A DNA stretch of 64,000 nucleotides, taken from Clostridium manihotivorum (lineage in GTDB: Bacteria > Bacillota > Clostridia > Clostridiales > Clostridiaceae). Location: the NCBI RefSeq assembly GCF_004015185.1, contig NZ_CP025746.1, positions 3,799,776 to 3,863,775 on the forward strand. Direction: 5' to 3'. Each line of letters opens with the position of its first letter. The first letter of the stretch is position 1. The notes under the pieces are model-generated. The model made no database searches. It saw nothing but the letters and a program-made list of their open reading frames with translations, and had not been told where the DNA came from. The position numbers and the translations under genes were made by a program. This document shows positions 9,324 through 18,613 of the stretch, piece by piece.

Positions 9324-10556
9324 ATGAATATTGCAGGAATTATAACAGAATATAACCCTTTCCATAACGGCCACAAACTTCATCTTGAAGAAACTAAAAG
9401 GTTAACTGGTGCAGAAGGCATAATTTGTGTCATGAGCGGCAATTTTGTTCAAAGAGGTCTTCCAGCTATATTGGACAAATGGACTAGAGCAAGAATGGCA
9501 GTTCTTAACGGAGTAGATTTAGTAGTTGAACTGCCAACAGTATTTGCTGTATCTTCAGCAGAATTTTTTGCAAAAGGCGCAGTAGATATTTTAACTCAAA
9601 CTTCTGTAGTTAATTCACTTTGCTTCGGAAGTGAAGCTGGAGATACGAAACTAATAAGAAGTATAGCTGAGATTTTATGTGATGAACCAGCTATTTTTAA
9701 GGAAATTTTAAAAAAGTACTTATCATCTGGCAACTCTTTTGTAAAAGCTAGATCATTAAGTCTTATTGAATATTTTAATCATTACACAGATATCAAGTTT
9801 TCAACTGAACAATTAGAAAAGCTCTTGTCCTCTTCAAATAACATATTAGCTATAGAATATTGCAAGAGTATGATTAAATCGAAAAGTTCAATTAAACCTT
9901 TAACAGTAAAACGTATTGGTTCTTCCTATAACGATAAAGATCTATCAAGCAACTTGGCTAGTGCAACAGCAATAAGAGAGTTGCTATACTCAAATTTAGA
10001 TTTAAATGAACTATATCAATATATGCCCGAACCATCAGTTAATATTATTATTGACTCATTTGCTTCAGTTGACAAATTTCCATCTAGTAATGATTTTCTG
10101 TCTTATATAAAATATAAGCTTCTAACTTCTCCTAACTCTTTTTCAAAGCTTCCTGATAGCGGAGAGGGATTGGACAATAAGTTTTTAAAAGAAATTAACA
10201 GCGTATATTCTATCGATGAACTGATCATGAAGGTAAAAAGCAAACGTTATACATACACTAGACTTTCAAGGCTACTTTGCCAATATTTCTTAGGCTTTGA
10301 ACACTATGATACCGGCACTCTAAGACTTACTAAACCTAACTATTTGAGAGTACTTGCGCTAAACAAAACAGGCGCTAAGATTATAAAAGAAATAAAAAAA
10401 GCTTCTGACATAAATATAATAAGTAAAGTACCTAAAAAAATTGAAGACACAATGCTACAAATAGATATCAATGCCACAAATATTTACTCATTGATAAACC
10501 CTAGTGTAAAGTTTAATTCTGACTATTTAATAAGTCCATTTGTGGAAAACATTTAA
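9324..10556 (+). CDS. tmcAL: tRNA(Met) cytidine acetate ligase
   Basis: The YlbM/TmcAL family uses acetate and ATP to acetylate the wobble cytidine of elongator tRNA-Met. The 410-residue protein begins MNIAGIITEYNPFHNGHKLH, the nucleotidyltransferase signature with its HNGH motif, followed by MSGNFVQRG. It is divergent from pta-ackA, so an acetate-consuming tRNA modifier sits beside the acetate-producing pathway. AAGGACGG upstream of the ATG serves as the binding site. It is followed by ylbJ. Confidence 0.93.
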   Translation: MNIAGIITEYNPFHNGHKLHLEETKRLTGAEGIICVMSGNFVQRGLPAILDKWTRARMAVLNGVDLVVELPTVFAVSSAEFFAKGAVDILTQTSVVNSLCFGSEAGDTKLIRSIAEILCDEPAIFKEILKKYLSSGNSFVKARSLSLIEYFNHYTDIKFSTEQLEKLLSSSNNILAIEYCKSMIKSKSSIKPLTVKRIGSSYNDKDLSSNLASATAIRELLYSNLDLNELYQYMPEPSVNIIIDSFASVDKFPSSNDFLSYIKYKLLTSPNSFSKLPDSGEGLDNKFLKEINSVYSIDELIMKVKSKRYTYTRLSRLLCQYFLGFEHYDTGTLRLTKPNYLRVLALNKTGAKIIKEIKKASDINIISKVPKKIEDTMLQIDINATNIYSLINPSVKFNSDYLISPFVENI

Positions 10557-10635
10557 ATACTTTCATTAAATAAACCAATTATAAATAGAATAAAAATAAA
10601 AAAAATATACTATATATGAGATAAGGGGGGATCTC

Positions 10636-11790
10636 ATGTATAGTATATTTTTATTAATCACAGCCTCAGCATTATTACTTTATACTCTATCAAAGCTGCA
10701 TTTTAGTAGGACAAGCATTTTCATAACTTTTTCATTAACTATTCTAATTTTTTACTTTGTGGTAAATCCAAGAAGTTGTATGGATTCAGCCCTACAAGGT
10801 GCTGAACTTTTTATAAAAGCTGTATTACCATCACTTTTTCCTTTTTTAGTAATATGTAACCTTCTCATTGCCTTTGACGGTATAGCTATTTACTCAAAAC
10901 TGCTTGGCCCCATACTCTGCAAGCCACTTAGATTAAGTAAAAACTGCAGTTTTGCCATTGTAGCAAGCATGCTATGTGGTTATCCCTTAGGGGCAAAATA
11001 CAGTGCAGAACTATACTCCAATGGATATATTGATGAATCTGAGTTTAAAAGGCTTTTAAACATAGCTTCTAATGCAGGACCAATATTTATCCTAGGCTCA
11101 GTAGCAAGTTCAATGTTAAACAATATCTACTACGGATATATAATACTAGCAGCAAATTATTTATCATTCTTCATAATAGGCCTTTTATCAAGAAATAAAA
11201 CAAAAACAAGAAAATTTGATTTAAAGATTAAACACTCTCCTATAAATATTGGAGAAGCTTTTAAGCTATCCATAAATGATGCAATTAACGGCACCCTAAT
11301 GGTAGGCGGATACGTCATCATATTTGCAGTCTTAATCTCTATAATAAAAAATAATGCCATAACAAGCATTATTTCAAGTAATACATTAAATTTTAATATC
11401 AATAGAGATTTTCTGTCTGCCTTATTATTAGGGAGCCTAGATCTTACTAACGGTTGCAATATAATTACTAGTAGTTCTTTAACTATGACAATAAAATTAT
11501 GCCTTATAAGTTTTTTCTGCTGTTTCGGAGGTTTCTCTATAATCGCACAGACCCATGCCTTCTTTTATAAATATAAAGTTTCAGTAAAACGATACTTTAT
11601 AACTAAAGTTTTGCAAGGGTTAATTGGAGTACTAATCACACTAATTATATGTATTTTATTTATAAACTCTATTCCTACATTCAGCTCAAACAACAGCATT
11701 AATTACACGCAGTTTTGGATACCTTACTTAATATTTATGATTATAACTATAATAAGTCTTAGCATAGAAAGCTTATTTGATGCTACGTAG
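10636..11790 (+). CDS. ylbJ: Sporulation integral membrane protein YlbJ
   Basis: YlbJ is a polytopic membrane protein needed for heat-resistant spores in Bacillus, expressed in the mother cell. The 384 residues form about eight to ten hydrophobic segments. Family stretches include ALQGAELFIKAVLPSLFPFLV and MLCGYPLGAKYSAELY. AAGGGGGG lies close before the ATG. The last 18 bases overlap the end of the convergent gene on the other strand. Transport substrate and mechanism are unknown. Confidence 0.9.
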   Translation: MYSIFLLITASALLLYTLSKLHFSRTSIFITFSLTILIFYFVVNPRSCMDSALQGAELFIKAVLPSLFPFLVICNLLIAFDGIAIYSKLLGPILCKPLRLSKNCSFAIVASMLCGYPLGAKYSAELYSNGYIDESEFKRLLNIASNAGPIFILGSVASSMLNNIYYGYIILAANYLSFFIIGLLSRNKTKTRKFDLKIKHSPINIGEAFKLSINDAINGTLMVGGYVIIFAVLISIIKNNAITSIISSNTLNFNINRDFLSALLLGSLDLTNGCNIITSSSLTMTIKLCLISFFCCFGGFSIIAQTHAFFYKYKVSVKRYFITKVLQGLIGVLITLIICILFINSIPTFSSNNSINYTQFWIPYLIFMIITIISLSIESLFDAT

Positions 11791-12312
11791 CTCCTTAATA
11801 TTTTCCCTTATTGTAGTTGATGCCTTTGCCATATCATTATTCATATTGGTAGCTAGAGCTTCAACATTGGTTTTTATTACAGTCAATATTTCATTTGTCT
11901 TTACATCTATTTCTTTCTCTAATTGACTTAAAATCTCGTCAGCATAGTCTCTTGCGCCAATCCTAATAGCCTTAGCTTCTCTTTGAGCTGAGGCTATTAT
12001 TTCTTGTGCTCTTAGATTGGCTTCTTTAACAATATCATGATTTTCAACTTGTTTTTTCAAGAGATCCATAGTTTGTTTCTTAACTGCTTCATACTCTTTT
12101 TGAGCTTCTCCTAAGATTCTCTCTCTTTCTGTCATGACCCATTGAGCCTTTTTGAATTCATCCGGTAGATAATTAATAACTTGATCTACAACTTCCAATA
12201 CTTCTTTTTTATCAATTACAACTTTACCTGTTATAGGTACCTTAGCAGCACTTTCAACAATATCTTGGAGATATTCTAGAAGCTCAATAACATTAACCTC
12301 CATCTTACTCAC
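11773..12312 (-). CDS. Coiled-coil protein often annotated as ATPase
   Basis: The 179-residue, highly charged protein is largely helical. The middle (residues 55-170) is a predicted coiled coil resembling V-type ATPase stalk or DivIVA-like proteins. No nucleotide-binding motif is visible, so the ATPase label used for relatives is not supported here. The start is GTG at 12312, with AAAGGGGG seven bases upstream inside the end of coaD. Linkage to coaD and rsmD is common in clostridia. Function is unknown. Confidence 0.75.
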   Translation of the reverse strand: MSKMEVNVIELLEYLQDIVESAAKVPITGKVVIDKKEVLEVVDQVINYLPDEFKKAQWVMTERERILGEAQKEYEAVKKQTMDLLKKQVENHDIVKEANLRAQEIIASAQREAKAIRIGARDYADEILSQLEKEIDVKTNEILTVIKTNVEALATNMNNDMAKASTTIRENIKELRSIK

Positions 12313-12314
12313 CC

Positions 12315-12797
12315 TTATTCCCCCTTTATTCTACTAATAATATCAACAATAATTTCATCTGGAACTAAACCACGTATACAGCCTCCAAACTTAGCAACTT
12401 GCTTTACAGCAGAACTGCTTAGGTATGAGTATTCTGCATTTGTCATCATAAATAAAGTTTCTACTTCTGGGTCAAGTTTATTATTCATAAGTGCCATTTG
12501 GAATTCATATTCAAAATCAGATACAGCTCTTAGTCCCTTTAATATTACTGTAGCCTTCTTTTGTCTCATAAAGTCAACTAGCAAGCCATTAAAAGATTGA
12601 ACTTTTACATTAGGATAATCCTTAGTAACTCTTTTAATCAGTTCTACTCTCTCGTCGATTTTGAATAACCCTTTTTTATCAACATTAACCAAAACCACTA
12701 CAATTACTTCATCAAAAACCTTAGCCCCTCTAGCAATGATATCAAGATGTCCATTGGTTACTGGGTCGAAGCTTCCAGGGTATACGGCAATTTTCAT
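12315..12797 (-). CDS. coaD: Phosphopantetheine adenylyltransferase
   Basis: CoaD transfers AMP to 4'-phosphopantetheine, the penultimate step of coenzyme A synthesis. With the start [19 protein letters not shown] it has 160 residues, the usual length. It contains the [10 protein letters not shown] nucleotide motif and the YSYLSSS stretch. The ATG at 12797 is chosen because AAGGAGG lies seven bases before it. A longer reading frame would add 19 residues overlapping rsmD. It sits directly after rsmD, as in Bacillus ylbH-coaD. Confidence 0.97.
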   Translation of the reverse strand: MKIAVYPGSFDPVTNGHLDIIARGAKVFDEVIVVVLVNVDKKGLFKIDERVELIKRVTKDYPNVKVQSFNGLLVDFMRQKKATVILKGLRAVSDFEYEFQMALMNNKLDPEVETLFMMTNAEYSYLSSSAVKQVAKFGGCIRGLVPDEIIVDIISRIKGE

Positions 12798-12798
12798 T

Positions 12799-13356
12799 TT
12801 AGTCCTCCTTATATTTATAGAAGCATACTGTTGTATTTCCATATTTTCTTTCATTAGTTAGCTTGATTTTTGTACTTCCTTGATATATCTCTTCACTAGT
12901 ATCAATCTTAGTAACAATAATTCCTTCTGGATCCAATAAATTTCTTTCCTCTATTATCTTTATCGCACCTGGAATCATATTCTTTAGGTAAGGTGGATCT
13001 ATAAATATGAGATTAAACACTTTTCCTTTATCAGCCATTGAGTTTAAGGCACTATAAGCATCCATGTTTAAAGAAAAACAAAAATCTTCAAATTTTAAGT
13101 TCTGAATATTCTCTCTTAAAACTGGATACGTTACAGGACTCTTATCTACTAGATAACATTCTTTAGCCCCTCTACTAGCAGCCTCTAACCCCAAACTTCC
13201 TGTTCCGGCAAATACATCTATTACAACCGCGTCAGGTATATAAAATTGAATACTACTAAACATAGCCTCCTTAACTCTGTCTAGAGTAGGTCTTGTTTCA
13301 TATGTAGGTGGTGATAATAATTTTCGTCCCTTTGCTTTTCCTGATATAATTCTCAT
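12799..13356 (-). CDS. rsmD: 16S rRNA (guanine-966-N2)-methyltransferase
   Basis: RsmD methylates G966 of 16S rRNA in the small subunit. The 185-residue Rossmann methyltransferase has the SAM-binding [20 protein letters not shown] near residue 45 and the catalytic motif IFIDPPY near residue 120. The N-terminus [13 protein letters not shown] is typical. It is translationally adjacent to coaD, with a stop-start gap of one base. Confidence 0.95.
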   Translation of the reverse strand: MRIISGKAKGRKLLSPPTYETRPTLDRVKEAMFSSIQFYIPDAVVIDVFAGTGSLGLEAASRGAKECYLVDKSPVTYPVLRENIQNLKFEDFCFSLNMDAYSALNSMADKGKVFNLIFIDPPYLKNMIPGAIKIIEERNLLDPEGIIVTKIDTSEEIYQGSTKIKLTNERKYGNTTVCFYKYKED

Positions 13357-13550
13357 TTGTATGTCCTCCCTAAATTAAGTAAATTTTATCATATAGCTCA
13401 TTATTTTCAAAGTTTTTTAATATAGATATTTGAGTTTCACCCTAACTAAATAAGTTAATAGTTGATTTACTAATAATAACTTGAATATCTATAATAAATG
13501 AACAATTACTTGGATTTATAATTTAAAACACTGACTCATAACAATGAACC

Positions 13551-15584
13551 CTAGTTAAAACAGATATACTTAGAGCTTCTAGATAGATTTTTGCTTATCT
13601 CCGAAATCAATTTTATATTTTTTGTATCAGAGCTATTTAATATCCTCTTAGCTTCTTCACTAGCACATTTTAAAATATTAATATCTTCTATTATATCTGA
13701 TAATATAAGTCCAGAATCACCGCTTTGTCTTAATCCAAACATTTCACCAGATCCTCTTAACTTAAGATCCTGCTCAGCTATATAAAATCCATCGTTACTT
13801 TCAGTCATAATCATCATTCTTTTTTTAGTCACATTATTTTTTGCATTTCCAACAAGCAGACAGTAGGATTGATATTGTCCTCTTCCAACTCTCCCTCTAA
13901 GTTGATGCAATTGACTTAATCCAAATCTCTCGCAGTTTTCAATAATCATAACGCTTGCATTAGGCACATTCACTCCTACTTCAATTACAGTAGTTGAAAT
14001 TATAGCCTCCAGATGACCTTCCTTAAACCTATTGATTATATACTCCTTATCCTTAGGCGCCATCTTACCATGAAGCTTTTCAATATTATAATTTTTAAAA
14101 GCACCTTCTGCCAATTCATTATAAATTTTATCTACAGAATTCAGTTTTCCATCTTCATCTTCTTCTATTAGAGGACAAACTATATAAACTTGTCTTCCCT
14201 TTTCTATTTCACCTAATGCAAGATTGTATACCTGTTGCCTTGAGTTTTCCTGAAAGAATAAAGTCTCAATCTTTTTTCTTCCAGGTGGAAGTTCATCTAT
14301 AATAGAAACATCTAAATCACTATATAGGTAAAGAGCTAAAGTTCTTGGAATAGGCGTTGCAGTCATAACAAGTACATCTGGCTCTTTTCCTTTGTTAATA
14401 AGTTTGCTTCTTTGTTCCACACCAAACCTGTGTTGTTCATCAGTAACAACTAAGCCTAAATTTGTAAAATTTACATCCTCCTGTATTATAGCATGAGTTC
14501 CTATAACTACAATAGGCAATCCTGAAGAAATTTTTTCTTTAATCCTTATCTTCTCCTTATTTGGTGTACTTCCAGTAAGAAGCTCAATATCAATATCAAA
14601 GCCTTCCAGTAACTTTTTTGCTTCCGCATAATGCTGAGAAGCCAAAATTTCTGTAGGTGCCATCATTGCAGCTTGATAACCATTTTTATATACATTAAAA
14701 ATAGATATGAATGCAACAACAGTCTTTCCACTTCCAACATCACCTTGAACCAATCTATTCATAGGGATACTAGACTTTTGATCTAGCAGTATTTCCCTAA
14801 CCACTCTACTTTGTGCAGAAGTAAGTTCATAGGGTAAAGCTTTCTTTAAATCGCCTAATTCTGGGCTCATTGTAAATTTAATTCCGCAATTGCCTTTCTT
14901 TAAATGATTTTTAAGCATCATTAACTTTACTGAATAAGTAAATAGCTCCTGAAACTTCAGTCTAGTTATAGCGTCTTTTAGCTTTTCCTTTGTTGAAGGG
15001 AAATGTATATTCCTTATAGCTTCATCTAAAGAAATCAAATTATATTTTTCTAACAGATATTGTGGCAGATTCTCACTTACAACTATTGAGCAAAGTATAC
15101 TGTTAACTAGCTTAGAAATCACGCTACTAGTAATATCTCCCTTAAGTGGGTATACCGGAAGAATTTCGTTATCACTTGCATCTCTAAACACTATTGTAGG
15201 ATTTATTACCTCAAGGTGACTAGCAACCTTTTTGTATTTACCCATTAAATTATAACTTTCACCTATTTTAAAATTATTTTTTATATAAGGCTGATTAAAC
15301 CACTTTGCCATAACCTTTGTATCAGAGTATTTTAAATTTATAGAGGTAAGTTTTTTTCCATTTTTCGTTCTTATATCTCTATCAAAAGAAACTACTTTGC
15401 AACTTATTATCTGTTTTAATTCTTCAGAGATATCGCTAATTTCAGGGTTACCGTCTACGAACTCATAATCTCTAGGAAAATAAAGAAGTAGATCAAGCAA
15501 AGTAAAAACACCGCATTTATTAAGTTTTTCTTCTAACTTTGGTCCAACACCTTTTAAGTTTTTAATTTCACTATATATATCCAT
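13551..15584 (-). CDS. recG: ATP-dependent DNA helicase RecG
   Basis: RecG remodels stalled replication forks and Holliday junctions. The 677-residue protein has an N-terminal wedge/OB region beginning MDIYSEIKNLKGVGPKLEEKL, Walker A GDVGSGKT near residue 280, a DEQH box near 383, and a C-terminal helicase domain with QLRGRVGRG. The ATG at 15584 is preferred because GGGTGAT lies six bases before it, over a TTG six codons earlier. In Bacillus recG also follows the fakA region and precedes plsX, so position agrees. Confidence 0.97.
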   Translation of the reverse strand: MDIYSEIKNLKGVGPKLEEKLNKCGVFTLLDLLLYFPRDYEFVDGNPEISDISEELKQIISCKVVSFDRDIRTKNGKKLTSINLKYSDTKVMAKWFNQPYIKNNFKIGESYNLMGKYKKVASHLEVINPTIVFRDASDNEILPVYPLKGDITSSVISKLVNSILCSIVVSENLPQYLLEKYNLISLDEAIRNIHFPSTKEKLKDAITRLKFQELFTYSVKLMMLKNHLKKGNCGIKFTMSPELGDLKKALPYELTSAQSRVVREILLDQKSSIPMNRLVQGDVGSGKTVVAFISIFNVYKNGYQAAMMAPTEILASQHYAEAKKLLEGFDIDIELLTGSTPNKEKIRIKEKISSGLPIVVIGTHAIIQEDVNFTNLGLVVTDEQHRFGVEQRSKLINKGKEPDVLVMTATPIPRTLALYLYSDLDVSIIDELPPGRKKIETLFFQENSRQQVYNLALGEIEKGRQVYIVCPLIEEDEDGKLNSVDKIYNELAEGAFKNYNIEKLHGKMAPKDKEYIINRFKEGHLEAIISTTVIEVGVNVPNASVMIIENCERFGLSQLHQLRGRVGRGQYQSYCLLVGNAKNNVTKKRMMIMTESNDGFYIAEQDLKLRGSGEMFGLRQSGDSGLILSDIIEDINILKCASEEAKRILNSSDTKNIKLISEISKNLSRSSKYICFN

Positions 15585-15604
15585 ATTTATCACCCAAAAC
15601 AAAA

Positions 15605-15636
15605 GTTAAAAAGAAAAGCGACTATGTCGCTTTTCT
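15605..15636 (-). terminator. Terminator after fakA
   Basis: An 11-bp stem AGAAAAGCGAC/GTCGCTTTTCT with a 3-base loop is followed on the minus strand by TTTTAAC. It ends the asp23-fakA transcript just before recG. Confidence 0.85.
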
Positions 15637-15673
15637 AATAGAAAGTACTCTTTCTTAAAATAACACTGTAACC

Positions 15674-15750
15674 ACATATACTATTTCTTTAATTGAAATA
15701 TATATGCTGCAACTATAGAAAATAATGTTCTATGACTAAATAGTATATGT
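15674..15750 (-). repeat. 13-bp inverted repeat enclosing a smaller stem
   Basis: Perfect arms ACATATACTATTT and AAATAGTATATGT (15674-15686 and 15738-15750) enclose about 51 bases that themselves contain a 6-bp stem (ATAGAA/TTCTAT at 15715-15720 and 15728-15733). It lies between the fakA stop and its terminator, so the transcript 3' end could fold into a branched RNA. No known RNA family is recognised. Confidence 0.5.
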
Positions 15751-15766
15751 ACGGCTTTCTTATATT

Positions 15767-17413
15767 TTATTCTACAGATATTAAGAAGTAATATAATGGC
15801 TGTTCTCCAGCATAACATTGAACATCTAAATCACTGTACTTTTTCTCTACCTCTGAAACAAAAGCTTCAACTTGCTTTTCATCACATTCTTTGCCGTAGA
15901 ATAGAGTTATAAGCTCGCTATCCTTATCAACCATTTGATTTAGAAGTTCCGCAGTTACTTCATATACATCACTGCCCACATTTTTAATCTTGCTTTCAAT
16001 TAAGCCTAGTATATTTCCTTCTTTTATTTCAATTCCATCCATCTCTGTATCTCTAACAGCATAGGTTACAGAAGCTGATTTAACAAAATCTACAGAGCTT
16101 GTTAGCTCTTCGATATTTTCTTCTACCTCTGCTTCTGGATTGAACATAGTTATAGCTGTTATACCTTGAGGTATAGTTTTTGTTGGAATAACTACTATAT
16201 GCTTTTCAGAAATCTCTGCCGCTTGATTAGCAGCCATTATTATATTTTTATTATTTGGGAATACAAAAATATGTTCTGCATTAAGTTTTTCTATACACTC
16301 TAGTATGTCTTGCGTGCTAGGATTCATAGTTTGACCACCTTCAATTACATGGTCAACTCCTAAATCCTTAAATATATTCTTTATACCTTCACCCATAGCA
16401 ACAGATATAAATGCATACTTTTTCTTTTCTTCTACTTCTTCTTCAACAGCTACAGAATCTTCATTTGAAGCTTCATATTCTTTCTCTACAAGAAGATGTT
16501 TATGCTCTTCTCTCATATTATCGATTTTTATTTTCGACAATTCACCTAACTTAACTGCTTTAGAAAGTACTGCACCAGGATCATTAGTATGGATATGAAC
16601 TTTTATTACATCTTCATAACCAACAACTATCATTGAATCTCCAAAATGCTCTATATCAGCTTTAAACTGATTAGCTTTTGAACTATCTCCTACAATTATA
16701 AACTCTGTACAATAACCAAATTTGATATCATGCTCTTCCAAATTATTAGCTGCTGACACTCCTGTTGAAGCAGGCTTGAAATCTTTTATCGTAACTTCTA
16801 AATTCTTGTCTAAGGCTTCATACATACCTTGTAGTATTATAAGAAGTCCCATTCCACCTGAATCTACCACTTTAGCTTTCTTAAGAGCAGGAAGCATTTC
16901 AGGAGTTTTGTCTAACATTACTTTACTATGCTTACAAACCTGATCCATTAATCCAGTTATATCTTTGGCATTAGACTCTGCTGCTGCCTCTGAAGCTGCT
17001 CTTATTATAGTAAGTATAGTACCTTCTGTTGGTCTCATAACCGCTTTATAAGCTGACTTAGCGCCTTCTGCTAAAGCATTAGCAAATTCTTTTGCATCTG
17101 CTTCAACCTTATTGTCTAGTCCTTTTGATATACCTCTAAGTATTTGAGATAAAATAACACCAGAGTTTCCTCTAGCACCCATCAAAGCCCCTTTTGCTAA
17201 CTTTTTTGAAATCTCGCCTAAAGAAGCTCCCTTTAAAGTTTCTATCTCCTTAACAGCAGCTTTAAAAGTCATTGACATATTAGTTCCAGTATCTCCATCT
17301 GGAACAGGAAAAACATTTAATGAATTTACATATTCACTTTGTTCTTCCAACTTATTGCTGGCGTTAATAACCATGTTGTAAAAATTCTCACCATTGATTC
17401 TAATATAATTCAT
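15767..17413 (-). CDS. fakA: Fatty acid kinase catalytic subunit FakA (DAK2 domain)
   Basis: FakA phosphorylates fatty acids held by FakB proteins so that external fatty acids enter phospholipid synthesis. The 548-residue protein has an N-terminal DAK2/DhaL domain with the nucleotide and metal motif DGDTGTNMSMTF (residues 39-50) and GARGNSGVILSQI. A C-terminal DegV-like domain completes it. Length and order match YloV/FakA. It follows asp23 by 12 bases, the conserved yloU-yloV pair. Confidence 0.92.
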   Translation of the reverse strand: MNYIRINGENFYNMVINASNKLEEQSEYVNSLNVFPVPDGDTGTNMSMTFKAAVKEIETLKGASLGEISKKLAKGALMGARGNSGVILSQILRGISKGLDNKVEADAKEFANALAEGAKSAYKAVMRPTEGTILTIIRAASEAAAESNAKDITGLMDQVCKHSKVMLDKTPEMLPALKKAKVVDSGGMGLLIILQGMYEALDKNLEVTIKDFKPASTGVSAANNLEEHDIKFGYCTEFIIVGDSSKANQFKADIEHFGDSMIVVGYEDVIKVHIHTNDPGAVLSKAVKLGELSKIKIDNMREEHKHLLVEKEYEASNEDSVAVEEEVEEKKKYAFISVAMGEGIKNIFKDLGVDHVIEGGQTMNPSTQDILECIEKLNAEHIFVFPNNKNIIMAANQAAEISEKHIVVIPTKTIPQGITAITMFNPEAEVEENIEELTSSVDFVKSASVTYAVRDTEMDGIEIKEGNILGLIESKIKNVGSDVYEVTAELLNQMVDKDSELITLFYGKECDEKQVEAFVSEVEKKYSDLDVQCYAGEQPLYYFLISVE

Positions 17414-17425
17414 TAGTTTGCCCTC

Positions 17426-17773
17426 CTAGACTCTCACAGCTTGCACGTTAACAGTAATTGATGATACCTTAATTCCAGTATAATTTTCAACATTATATCT
17501 AACTTTTTGAATTATATTATTTGCAATAACAGATATCTTTGTACCGTACTCAACCATAACGAATAACTCTATATTTAATTTATCTTCTTTTAAATTTATC
17601 TTAACACCCTTGCTTAGATTTTCAACTCTTATCAATTCCCAAAATCCATCAGTAGCGTTCTTAGAAACCATCCCAACTACGCCGTAACATTCCATAGTTG
17701 AAAGTCCAACTACTTTTGCAATAACTTCATCAGAATATGATATATTTCCAAGCTCATTTGATATTCCTAACAT
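17426..17773 (-). CDS. Asp23/Gls24 family protein (YloU)
   Basis: The 115-residue protein has the Asp23/Gls24 fold (DUF322), with the signature VVGLSTMECYGVVGMV and VEYGTKISVIANNIIQKVRYNVENYTGI. The family is tied to envelope stress and, in this position, to FakA. In staphylococci relatives form membrane-associated clusters. It begins the asp23-fakA operon after a 479-base gap from divergent rpmB. AAGGAGG precedes the ATG. Confidence 0.92.
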   Translation of the reverse strand: MLGISNELGNISYSDEVIAKVVGLSTMECYGVVGMVSKNATDGFWELIRVENLSKGVKINLKEDKLNIELFVMVEYGTKISVIANNIIQKVRYNVENYTGIKVSSITVNVQAVRV

Positions 17774-18046
17774 AATTAAATTCCTCCTTGCTAATTTCCG
17801 TTAAGTATATTCTATATTAAATAGGAAGATTATTCAATACTCATAATTTTCTAGGCTGATATGCTATTTTTAGCTATAGTATATTTATTTTGATAAAATT
17901 AACATACTATAGTTTAGTGAAACCGCCATATTTATTTGTACTACCGGTTACAATTGTTCAGAATAGATAATAAAATTAATTTACAAGCTTAAATAAAACT
18001 TCAGTAATTCCTACAATTTTTTTCTTATATATAACCTTCTTGAGAT

Positions 18047-18085
18047 AAAAAAGTGGCTGAAGCGACTTTCTTCAGCCACTTTTTT
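18047..18085. terminator. Strong bidirectional terminator between divergent genes
   Basis: Perfect 16-bp arms (AAAAAAGTGGCTGAAG and its complement, 18047-18062 and 18070-18085) surround a 7-base loop and give U-runs in both directions. Neither flanking gene points towards it, so it must end an unannotated transcript. Confidence 0.85.
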
Positions 18086-18214
18086 GCGCATCTGCCTTTC
18101 ATAGAATTTTATACTTTCTATAGAGTAAAAAATACTCAATAATATTTTACTCATAAATATCATTTTTATCTTGCATAAATTATACATCTTGTGATAATAT
18201 ATTATATGTCCTAT

Positions 18215-18232
18215 TGAAGATCACAATCTTCA
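18215..18232 (+). promoter_or_regulatory. Hairpin in rpmB leader
   Basis: Arms TGAAGAT and ATCTTCA with a CACA loop lie a few bases upstream of the rpmB ribosome binding site. It is a possible control structure for L28, but the case rests on position alone. Confidence 0.35.
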
Positions 18233-18252
18233 GAGTTAAGGAGGTGTTGTAA

Positions 18253-18444
18253 ATGTCAAGAAAATGCGAAATCTGCAACAAGGGTGTAATATCAGGAGTA
18301 CAATACAGCCACTCACACAGACAAAGCAAGAGAAAATGGGCTCCTAACATAAAAAAAGTTAAAGCTGTAGTTAACGGAACACCAAAAACTGTTCACGTTT
18401 GTACTAGATGCTTACGTTCAGGTAAGGTTCAAAGAGCAGTTTAA
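18253..18444 (+). CDS. rpmB: Ribosomal protein bL28
   Basis: This 63-residue large-subunit protein has the typical N-terminus MSRKCEICNKG and SHSHRQSKRKW. Cysteine pairs (CEIC, CTRC) mark the zinc-binding form. AAGGAGGTG precedes the ATG. It is the only plus-strand gene in this stretch, divergent from asp23 and convergent with spoVM, and is followed by a series of terminator hairpins. Confidence 0.98.
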   Translation: MSRKCEICNKGVISGVQYSHSHRQSKRKWAPNIKKVKAVVNGTPKTVHVCTRCLRSGKVQRAV

Positions 18445-18455
18445 GAATCTTGTGA

Positions 18456-18488
18456 AATGCAGTTGTATTAGCAATTGCATTTTTTTTA
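18456..18488 (+). terminator. Terminator of rpmB
   Basis: A 10-bp stem (AATGCAGTTG/CAATTGCATT, one wobble) with a 6-base loop is followed by eight T residues, 11 bases after the rpmB stop. Confidence 0.9.
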
Positions 18489-18491
18489 CCT

Positions 18492-18518
18492 AAAAAGCGT
18501 GCTTAATGCACGCTTTTT
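18492..18518. terminator. Second terminator after rpmB (bidirectional)
   Basis: Arms AAAAAGCGTGC and GCACGCTTTTT with loop TTAAT read as a terminator on both strands, between convergent rpmB and spoVM. Confidence 0.85.
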
Positions 18519-18541
18519 ATTTTAAGGTAAATGTATAAAAG

Positions 18542-18572
18542 AAAAAGCTGAAGTAAATTACTTCAGCTTTTT
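18542..18572. terminator. Third terminator, end of spoVM
   Basis: Arms AAAAAGCTGAAGTAA and TTACTTCAGCTTTTT are separated by one base, giving an effective loop of about five. T-runs occur in both directions. It lies 42 bases after the spoVM stop and should end that transcript. Confidence 0.85.
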
Positions 18573-18613
18573 TTTACATCAACATGCACAACTTGCATGA
18601 GCCATCTCTTTTC

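Larger units (their letters stand above)
17774..18252. other. Long intergenic region between divergent asp23 and rpmB
   Basis: This 479-base region should hold promoters for both genes. Unexpectedly it also holds a strong bidirectional terminator (18047-18085), implying an extra transcript. No ORF with a credible ribosome binding site was seen. A 49-codon minus-strand frame across the terminator lacks a binding site. Confidence 0.6.

Noticed and set aside
18085..18250. 49-codon ORF upstream of rpmB on the minus strand
   Set aside because: No ribosome binding site and it reads through a strong terminator.
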